7,914 nucleotides of DNA, taken from assembly GCA_039934475.1 (NCBI GenBank), contig JBDTMC010000369.1, forward strand, positions 1-7,914. Direction: 5' to 3'. Below are positions 1 to 7,458 of the stretch, one piece after another; the first letter of the stretch is position 1; each line of letters opens with the position of its first letter. Origin of the DNA: JBDTMC01 sp039934475. GTDB lineage: Bacteria; Acidobacteriota; Terriglobia; Bryobacterales; Bryobacteraceae. The notes below the pieces were generated by a model. That model saw only the letters and a list, made by a program, of their open reading frames with translations. It made no database searches and had not been told where the DNA came from. The translations under genes were made by a program, and so were the position numbers.

Positions 1-408
1 GTAGCACGTGAGGCAACGGCCTTTCGCCAGGCCGGCCGTCACCAGGATCTGGACCCCGTGGCAAATGGAGAAAATCCATTTACCGGCGGCATCAAACTCC
101 CGCACCAATGCCAGCAGCGTGTCGTTGTTGCGAAGGTACTCCGGCGCCCGGCCACCTAGCAGCAGCACCGCGTCGTACTCCGCCACCTCGACGTCGTCAA
201 AGGCGAGGTCGGCCTCCGCGCCATAGCCTGGGCGCTCTACATAGGTGTCCCACCCGGGCTCAAAATCATGCATTACAAGGTGAAGCCGGCGTTTCGACGG
301 AGCGGCCAGATGAGCCGTATACCCCTCTTCTAACAGCCGGTGCAGCGCATAGAGCGTCTCATAGCTCTCGCCTCCATCGCCAGTAACGATGAGAATCTTC
401 TTCGACAT
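1..408 (-). CDS. DJ-1/PfpI family protein, C-terminus cut by window edge
   Basis: The frame opens at ATG (406-408) and stays open to base 1, giving 136 residues with no stop. The family usually runs to about 165-190 residues, so the C-terminus is missing. The start MSKKILIVTGDGG is the first beta strand of the class I glutamine-amidotransferase-like fold. Glu14 or Glu17 sits where PfpI proteins carry their active-site acid. A strand-turn VLLLGGRAPEYLR lies at residues 81-93, and the nucleophile elbow SICHG at 114-118 places the likely nucleophile at Cys116 followed by His117. Members include proteases, deglycases, chaperones and amidases, and this fragment does not show which. It is divergent from dprA with a 60-bp gap. 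I see no convincing Shine-Dalgarno sequence, so the start rests on the fold beginning directly after it. Confidence 0.85.
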   Translation of the reverse strand, partial: MSKKILIVTGDGGESYETLYALHRLLEEGYTAHLAAPSKRRLHLVMHDFEPGWDTYVERPGYGAEADLAFDDVEVAEYDAVLLLGGRAPEYLRNNDTLLALVREFDAAGKWIFSICHGVQILVTAGLAKGRCLTCY

Positions 409-468
409 TCGAAGGCCAGGATAACACCGGATGATGAGAGGCGCATGGGGCGCGGCCCACTCTCCTAA

Positions 469-1662
469 GTGAATCCAGCAACGAAACCCGATATCGCGAT
501 GACGGCAGACGAGGAACTGCACTGGCTGGCGCTCATCCTCGTCCCCGGCCTTGGTCCACGGACCTCGGTCCAACTGATCCAGCGTTTTCGCAGTCCCGAG
601 GCGATTTTCCGGGCGTCTCCGACGGAACTGGAAGCCTGCGGGGTCTCCGGCAGCTTGGCTCGCAGCCTTGCCAGCGGCTGTTCCTTCGACGACGCCGCCG
701 GCCAAAAAGATAAAATGCTGGCCACAGGCACCGTCCTCATCACCATCGCCGACTCGCGTTACCCACAGCACCTGCGCGAAATCTACGATCCCCCTGTGCT
801 GCTGTTCGCCCGCGGACGGACGGAACTCCTCGATTCCGTCATCTTCTCTATTGTCGGGACCCGGCGGCCTACTCAATACGGACTGACCGTAGCGGAAAAG
901 ATGGGCATGGAACTGGCCGCCGCCGGCGTCTCCATCGGCAGTGGTATGGCGCGGGGCATCGACACCGCCGCCCACAAGGGCGCTCTGGCAGCCGGCGGTA
1001 ACACCATCGCCGTGTTCGGCTGCGGAGTGGACCTGGTGTACCCTACTGAGAACCGGAAGCTTGCCGCCGAGATTGCCGCCAAGGGACTGCTGCTATCGGA
1101 GTTTCCCCTCTCTACCCCGGCCTACCCGCAGAACTTCCCTATCCGCAACCGCATCGTAAGCGGAATTAGCAGCGGGATTCTCGTGGTTGAGGGCGCCGAG
1201 TTCAGCGGTTCCGCGATTACCGCCCGCCTCGCCATGGAGCAAAACCGCGAAGTGTTCGCCGTACCCGGTAATATCACGTCGAAGATGAGCTGGGGACCCA
1301 ACCTCCTTATTAAGGATGGAGCTCAGGTCGCGATGAGCCCGCAGAATATTTTGGACGGCCTCCCCGTAGGCGACCGCATCCGCCTTGCGGCCCAGCGGAA
1401 TCTTTTGTTGCCCGGCTTGCATCCTATTAAGGGAGCGGACGGAGACGCAGCCGTCACCGCAGCTTTGGGACCGAACGAGCGGCCAGCTCGGGCAATCCTC
1501 GATGCCCTCTCCGTAGATACCCCTCTCAATCTTGACGAACTGTTGTCCAGAGTGGACAACTATTCCTCTACGGAGGTGATCGGAATCCTCTTCGAACTGG
1601 AACTACTCGGCGTGGTCCGCCAACTACCGGGCAAGAACTTTGTTAAAGTGTGGTTGGAGTGA
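469..1662 (+). CDS. dprA: DNA-processing protein DprA (Smf)
   Basis: DprA binds incoming single-stranded DNA in the cytoplasm and loads RecA on it during natural transformation; it is also widespread in species not known to be competent. The 397-residue frame shows the full architecture. An N-terminal helical/HhH-like region covers about residues 14-75 (LHWLALILVPGLGPR). The Rossmann-type DprA domain covers about 100-300, with SIVGTRRP (127-134), GSGMARGIDTAAHKGAL (157-173), GCGVDLVYP (184-192), FPIRNRIVSGIS (223-234) and FSGSAITA (245-252). A winged-helix C-terminus spans about 337-393. The start used is GTG at 469. ATG at 499 (MTADEELHWLALI) is an equally plausible start and matches the usual DprA N-terminus better; neither has a clear ribosome-binding site. 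It is co-directional with topA, an order seen in several bacterial phyla. Confidence 0.95.
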   Translation: MNPATKPDIAMTADEELHWLALILVPGLGPRTSVQLIQRFRSPEAIFRASPTELEACGVSGSLARSLASGCSFDDAAGQKDKMLATGTVLITIADSRYPQHLREIYDPPVLLFARGRTELLDSVIFSIVGTRRPTQYGLTVAEKMGMELAAAGVSIGSGMARGIDTAAHKGALAAGGNTIAVFGCGVDLVYPTENRKLAAEIAAKGLLLSEFPLSTPAYPQNFPIRNRIVSGISSGILVVEGAEFSGSAITARLAMEQNREVFAVPGNITSKMSWGPNLLIKDGAQVAMSPQNILDGLPVGDRIRLAAQRNLLLPGLHPIKGADGDAAVTAALGPNERPARAILDALSVDTPLNLDELLSRVDNYSSTEVIGILFELELLGVVRQLPGKNFVKVWLE

Positions 1663-1766
1663 CGGCTATTAGGGCGGCCGCGTACCGCCGCATCCATTTG
1701 GTTGGACTTTTCTAATCCAGCCGTATCGGAATTTGACGACTGTTTGGGAAGAAATATTCGATTCTT

Positions 1767-4310
<2,544 letters not shown>

Positions 4311-4434
4311 TCTGTGTGAGATTCCTAGTACTTGCGGTCGTTTACGTCTAGCACCAAATTAGGACTAGTACCATCGATCTAGACTATCGAGACCAGACTT
4401 GTTCTGTTTCCAGAATACGGACTGACGCGCAGAC

Positions 4435-5295
4435 TCAGTCAGCCCGCGGATACGAACCGAGCACGCGGAGAAAATCGGCGAGTTCGCCGAGATGCCCGAG
4501 CGCCTTTTGGCATTTCTCGTCTGAAATTTTTCCTAGAAAATCGAGATAGAAAAGATACTCCCACGGCTTCCCGCGCAAAGGCCGCGACTCGATCTTCGTC
4601 AGACTGAGATCACGGAGCGCAAAAGCGCTCAAACTCCGAAAAAGAGACCCCGCCTGATTTCGCGATGTGGTGAAGACCAGCGAAGTCTTCCAACCGCGTT
4701 TGGCTTCCGCCACCAGTGGCTCCTCATCGTGCCGGCGAAGGAGGAAGAAACGAGTGAAGTTCTGCTGGTCATCCTCGATCGAGCGCTTCAAGACCCGCGC
4801 CCCGTAAATAGTAGCGGCACGAGCGGACGCGATCGCGGCAGCACCTTCAGGCCTCTCTTCCATCACCATCTTTATGCTGCCCGCCGTATCGTAGAAGGGC
4901 ACACGTTCCATCTCCGGATGGTCGGCAAAAAACTTCAGACATTGATTCAGGGCAACTGGATGCGAATAGATTCTACGGATCTTTCGCAGGGATACTCCCG
5001 CCGGGGCAAGCAGGTTGTGGACGATGCGCACACTGGTTTCGCCGATGATGCGCATGTCGAATTGGAGCAGGTGATCGTAGTTCTCGTGGACGGAACCGTG
5101 GAGGGTGTTTTCTATTGGAATGACTGCTGCGTCCACTTCTCCGCTTGCCAAACTCTTGAATACAGCGTCGAACCAGGGACAGGGAACCACCTCGACATCG
5201 GGACCAAGCAGCCGTAGAATCGCTTCTTCACTGAATGCTCCACGTTCGCCTTGAAACGCAATTCGCTGCTGCCGCTTCTTGACAATCTTCTTCAC
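4435..5295 (-). CDS. pheA: Prephenate dehydratase with C-terminal ACT domain
   Basis: This enzyme converts prephenate to phenylpyruvate, water and CO2 in phenylalanine synthesis. From GTG at 5295 it has 286 residues, the normal size for a monofunctional enzyme with no chorismate mutase domain. Visible motifs are RIAFQGERGAFSEEA (11-25), IPIENTLHGSV (59-69), IYSHPVALNQC (109-119), FYDTAGS (134-140), and the catalytic TRF motif in NFTRFF (179-184, Thr181). The ACT regulatory domain covers about 204-280, with ESRPLRGKPWEYLFYLDF (236-253) as the Phe-binding signature. An upstream ATG at 5313 is in frame. I prefer GTG 5295 because GGAAGGA lies about 8 nt before it and the GTG shares its G with the ubiX stop (TAGTG), an arrangement typical of translational coupling. 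The gene converges on topA. Confidence 0.93.
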   Translation of the reverse strand: MKKIVKKRQQRIAFQGERGAFSEEAILRLLGPDVEVVPCPWFDAVFKSLASGEVDAAVIPIENTLHGSVHENYDHLLQFDMRIIGETSVRIVHNLLAPAGVSLRKIRRIYSHPVALNQCLKFFADHPEMERVPFYDTAGSIKMVMEERPEGAAAIASARAATIYGARVLKRSIEDDQQNFTRFFLLRRHDEEPLVAEAKRGWKTSLVFTTSRNQAGSLFRSLSAFALRDLSLTKIESRPLRGKPWEYLFYLDFLGKISDEKCQKALGHLGELADFLRVLGSYPRAD

Positions 5296-5313
5296 TATGT
5301 TCGTCCTTCCCAT
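5295..5313 (-). promoter_or_regulatory. Ribosome-binding site and TAGTG junction between ubiX and pheA
   Basis: On the minus strand the last ubiX codons contain GGAAGGA, followed by CGAACATA and then GTG. The ubiX stop TAG (5297-5295) and the pheA GTG (5295-5293) share one G. The purine-rich site sits inside ubiX at normal spacing from the GTG, so terminating ribosomes can reinitiate on pheA. This decides the pheA start over the in-frame ATG at 5313, which overlaps ubiX more deeply. Confidence 0.6.
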
Positions 5314-5858
5314 CGTTTGGCATCATCTGCCGGAATGCCCAACAAATCCATTACCCGGTCTACCGATTGGTCGACAATATCCATCACAGTTTGCGGCGCA
5401 GTGTAAAAGCCCGGAATCGGAGGGCAGATAATTGCACCCATTTCCGCAAGCAAAACCATCGTGCGGAGATGCCCCAAATGAAACGGTGTCTCCCGAATCA
5501 TGAGCACGAGTTTGCGCCTTTCTTTCAGCGTCACGTCGGCCGCCCGGATCAGCAGATTGGATGAAATGCCGTGGGCAATGGAGGACATTGTGTTCACTGA
5601 ACAAGGAGCAATTACCATCGCATCGGTAAGGAAAGAACCGCTCGCCAGGCGGGCGCCAATGTCCTCCAGGGAGTAGGAAAAATGCGCTAGATTACGAATC
5701 TCTACTGACTTCTTTCCGGTCTCCAGCAAGGCCGTTCGCTCCGCCGCTCGCGTCAGGATGAGATGCGTCTCAACCCCTTCCCGCCGGCGCAGTTTCTCCA
5801 GCAGCCTCAGACCATAGATCGTGCCGCTTGCTCCTGAGATTCCCAATACAATTTTCAA
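5295..5858 (-). CDS. ubiX: Flavin prenyltransferase UbiX
   Basis: UbiX joins dimethylallyl (mono)phosphate to reduced FMN to make prenylated FMN, the cofactor of UbiD-type decarboxylases used in quinone or aromatic-acid metabolism. From TTG at 5858 it has 187 residues, close to the family norm of about 190. Motifs are KIVLGISGASGTIYG (2-16, the FMN phosphate loop), IAPCSVNTMSSIAHG (83-97), LIRAADVTLKE (103-113), IRETPFH (121-127, with the conserved Glu123) and CPPIPGFYTAP (145-155). The frame extends upstream to 5933, but TTG 5858 is preferred: AAAGGG lies 5 nt upstream and the protein then begins directly with the first Rossmann strand. It is the first gene of a two-gene unit with pheA. No ubiD is visible in the window. 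Confidence 0.93.
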   Translation of the reverse strand: MKIVLGISGASGTIYGLRLLEKLRRREGVETHLILTRAAERTALLETGKKSVEIRNLAHFSYSLEDIGARLASGSFLTDAMVIAPCSVNTMSSIAHGISSNLLIRAADVTLKERRKLVLMIRETPFHLGHLRTMVLLAEMGAIICPPIPGFYTAPQTVMDIVDQSVDRVMDLLGIPADDAKRWEGRT

Positions 5859-5882
5859 ATTCGCCCTTTCGTGAAACGGTTT

Positions 5883-5900
5883 TGTTCTGAAATCAGAACA
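5883..5900. promoter_or_regulatory. 18-bp dyad between divergent ubiX and the S24-like regulator, candidate operator
   Basis: TGTTCTGA (5883-5890) and TCAGAACA (5893-5900) are perfect 8-nt inverted arms around a central AA. The dyad lies 25 nt upstream of the ubiX TTG start and 17 nt upstream of the -35 box of the divergent regulator gene. Symmetric arms of this length are typical of homodimeric HTH or LexA/CI-type repressors. The encoded HTH/S24 regulator next door is the obvious candidate ligand, but that link is inference. Confidence 0.5.
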
Positions 5901-5917
5901 GAGCCTTTTCTCCACAC

Positions 5918-5946
5918 TTGCGACAGGCTTCAACGGTAGTTATAAT
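5918..5946 (+). promoter_or_regulatory. Sigma70-type promoter for the S24-like regulator
   Basis: TTGCGA (5918-5923) is separated by exactly 17 bp from a perfect TATAAT (5941-5946). Transcription would begin near 5953, leaving a leader of about 80 nt before the ATG at 6035. The TTG at 5918, which would extend the reading frame upstream, lies inside the -35 box, so it is an unlikely translation start. Confidence 0.75.
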
Positions 5947-5968
5947 TCAGCCGTACATACAACCCGCG

Positions 5969-6016
5969 AAACCCGAGTGGGTTTGGGGGCCCTGTCCCTT
6001 GATTCTGCGGGCCCGC
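5969..6016 (+). other. Structured leader of the regulator transcript
   Basis: AAACCC (5969-5974) and GGGTTT (5979-5984) form a perfect 6-bp stem around GAGT. Downstream are GGGCCC and the 10-bp palindrome GCGGGCCCGC (6007-6016). Together they could fold the leader between the promoter and the start codon. No T-run follows either stem, so a terminator or attenuator role is not supported. Confidence 0.3.
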
Positions 6017-6034
6017 CAGGACCAATCATCCATT

Positions 6035-6817
6035 ATGGAAGAAGCCGGCCAAAAACTGAAACGAGCCCGAGAGCGGCTGAACCTCCGCTACCGCGACGTG
6101 GAAGAAGCCAGCGGGAAAATTGCCGAGCGCCACGACAACGTGGAGTTTACCATCGCTCTCAGCCGCCTCGCCGACATCGAAAATCGTGGCACCGTTCCTT
6201 CCATCTACCGCCTCTACTCTCTCTGCGCAATCTATCGGATCGACCTCCGCGAAGTTCTCGACTGGTATACAATCGACATTTCAAAACTGCCGGCCGACTC
6301 TCTCCTGGTGGACGTGGATCGCACACATCCTATTGGGTTTACGGCTCAAGAATACGGCGAGGTACTAGTACCTTTGTCCCTGGATCCGGGCTTGGATTTG
6401 CGAAAAACTACCTTCCTCAGTCGTACTATTCAACGCTGGGGCAAGTTGCCTTTGATGCTCTTGAACGCCCTCGACCTGAAGGACCAACGCTATGCCTTTG
6501 TCGGAACGGACGACTGGTCCATGTACCCGCTACTCCAACCTGGCACCTTCGTTCTGATCGACGAGACACGGCGCAAAATCTCACCCGGAGGTTGGACCAA
6601 TGAGTTCGAGCGGCCAATCTATTTCCTTGAGCACCGGACAGGCTGGGCGTGCGGGTGGTGCAGTGTGCTGGGGGACAACCTCGTAATGCAACCGCACCCA
6701 AGCTCAAACTGCGACCCGACTGTGTACCGTTATCCATCTGAGATCGAGGTTCTTGGGCAGGTCGTCGGTATTGCTATGCGTCTGGATCCGGTGAAGCGGC
6801 GCCGGACTCGGCCTTAA
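6035..6817 (+). CDS. XRE-like HTH regulator with LexA/S24-like C-terminal domain
   Basis: This is a probable DNA-binding repressor of 260 residues. The N-terminus (about 3-75) resembles a Cro/CI-type helix-turn-helix: GQKLKRARERLNLRYRDVEE, then ALSRLADIENRGTVPSIYRL, the usual layout of recognition helix and following helices. A middle region of about 76-150 has no clear family signature. The C-terminus (about 153-250) resembles peptidase S24/LexA: DDWSMYPLLQPGTFVLID (159-176) carries Ser162 in the place of the catalytic Ser, and EIEVLGQVVGIAMRL closes the fold. I see no Lys where the Ser-Lys dyad partner is expected (GWACGWCSVLGDNL, 203-215), so self-cleavage is doubtful. ATG 6035 is chosen because the upstream extension to 5918 overlaps the promoter and the HTH begins right after this Met. 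Its Shine-Dalgarno is weak. It is divergent from ubiX. Confidence 0.75.
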   Translation: MEEAGQKLKRARERLNLRYRDVEEASGKIAERHDNVEFTIALSRLADIENRGTVPSIYRLYSLCAIYRIDLREVLDWYTIDISKLPADSLLVDVDRTHPIGFTAQEYGEVLVPLSLDPGLDLRKTTFLSRTIQRWGKLPLMLLNALDLKDQRYAFVGTDDWSMYPLLQPGTFVLIDETRRKISPGGWTNEFERPIYFLEHRTGWACGWCSVLGDNLVMQPHPSSNCDPTVYRYPSEIEVLGQVVGIAMRLDPVKRRRTRP

Positions 6818-7235
6818 GCACCTCGAGCAAGGCTTCAATATCCGATAAAAATAACTGTAACTCTGGACTCCTCACCCGAGTCGGTATTGCACTGCGAAAC
6901 GGCTTCAAGGCCAGCCACGCCTCTATAGTTTCCCGTTTGCTGCCCTCCAAACCACTTAAGTAGAGGTCGAGATCTGCCTTCTGACGGGCCAGCGAATAGG
7001 CGAGCCATTCACGAAAAACTGCCTCATGATTTTCTCGTAGTACTCCATCAGTCTCAGTAGTACTAAAACGTATAGAAAGCCCATAATGCTGGTACTTTCC
7101 GCTGTTATCGTCCCGCAGCGAAGCTAAAAATACGAGCCTCCCAAACGTGGAGGGAACCTGACTTAAAGTACGCTCCCAAAGATCCCGGGCAACGTCCCGG
7201 CTGCTCCACTCTCCGGCATCATCCGATTTGGACAT
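6774..7235 (-). CDS. Conserved-looking protein of unknown function (153 aa)
   Basis: I do not recognise a named family. The protein is soluble, with no signal peptide or membrane segment, and appears mostly helical. Residues 1-70 are mixed alpha/beta (GRLVFLASLRDDNSGKYQHY at 32-51, with charged turns). Residues 70-98 form an amphipathic helical stretch (HEAVFREWLAYSLARQKADL), and 122-142 another (RSPELQLFLSDIEALLEVLK). The tail is low complexity (GAASPDPDA). The start ATG 7235 is well supported, with GAGGTG at 7245-7240 as Shine-Dalgarno. Its stop lies inside the 3' end of the convergent regulator gene, a 44-bp tail-to-tail overlap. No active-site motif is apparent. Confidence 0.7.
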   Translation of the reverse strand: MSKSDDAGEWSSRDVARDLWERTLSQVPSTFGRLVFLASLRDDNSGKYQHYGLSIRFSTTETDGVLRENHEAVFREWLAYSLARQKADLDLYLSGLEGSKRETIEAWLALKPFRSAIPTRVRSPELQLFLSDIEALLEVLKAESGAASPDPDA

Positions 7236-7245
7236 CCAGCACCTC

Positions 7246-7362
7246 TTATCCCCAAAAGTTGCGGTCAGGTAGCGAAATCAGTACTGCACCGTCCAGAATT
7301 GCCAGGATTGCCTTCCGCAGAAGGCTGTTCCGAATACCGAAAATCTTAGGTCCATTCCCCAA
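7246..7362 (-). CDS. Possible small ORF (38 aa) upstream of the 153-aa gene
   Basis: A frame from TTG (7362-7360) to TAA (7248-7246) encodes 38 residues, including FGIRNSLLRKAILAILDG and the hydrophobic stretch AVLISL. It ends 10 nt before the ATG of the 153-residue gene, with that gene's GAGGTG beginning just after the stop, which would suit a leader ORF or coupled gene. No Shine-Dalgarno precedes the TTG. It could equally be a chance ORF or the decayed end of another gene. Confidence 0.2.
   Translation of the reverse strand: MGNGPKIFGIRNSLLRKAILAILDGAVLISLPDRNFWG
7310..7325. repeat. Short hairpin GCCTTC/GAAGGC
   Basis: A perfect 6-bp inverted repeat around CGCA, in the gap between the 153-residue gene and the CWPC-repeat gene and inside the doubtful 38-codon ORF. 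No T-run follows on either strand, so it is not called a terminator. Confidence 0.3.
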
Positions 7363-7372
7363 TGCACAGTGT

Positions 7373-7390
7373 TAGACAGGGTACTGTCTA
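7373..7390. promoter_or_regulatory. Dyad TAGACAG-N4-CTGTCTA upstream of the CWPC-repeat gene, candidate operator
   Basis: Perfect 7-nt inverted arms at 7373-7379 and 7384-7390 flank GGTA, 69 nt before the ATG at 7459. It could be a protein-binding site or a small hairpin in the 5' leader. A second weak pairing, GGTAGG (7394-7399) with CCTACC (7425-7430), lies just downstream. I could not identify a convincing sigma70 promoter for the gene in this region. Confidence 0.35.
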
Positions 7391-7458
7391 GGTGGTAGGG
7401 AAAACAAACACTTAACACTAATCACCTACCTATCAAAAAGAAGGAAAGGGCCTTGGTT

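Noticed and set aside
8..386. Two short plus-strand frames at the left edge
   Set aside because: Both are antisense to the DJ-1/PfpI gene, whose frame shows the nucleophile elbow and fold motifs.
4729..5217. Plus-strand open frame of 162 residues
   Set aside because: Antisense to pheA, which has all its catalytic motifs. No ribosome-binding site or domain signature.
5859..5933. 25-residue N-terminal extension of UbiX
   Set aside because: The TTG at 5858 has a well-spaced AAAGGG and begins exactly at the first Rossmann strand. The extension also covers the candidate operator.
5918..6034. Upstream N-terminal extension of the regulator
   Set aside because: The extension would start inside the -35 box of a near-consensus promoter and adds no HTH sequence.
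6360..6373. 14-bp perfect palindrome AGGTACTAGTACCT inside the regulator gene
   Set aside because: It encodes ordinary residues, and about half such a palindrome is expected by chance in a window this size, so it is not evidence of an operator.
5977..6603. Plus-strand open frame of 208 residues overlapping the regulator in another frame
   Set aside because: Composition is Arg/Pro/Ser-rich as in shadow frames, and the HTH and S24-like motifs belong to the other frame.
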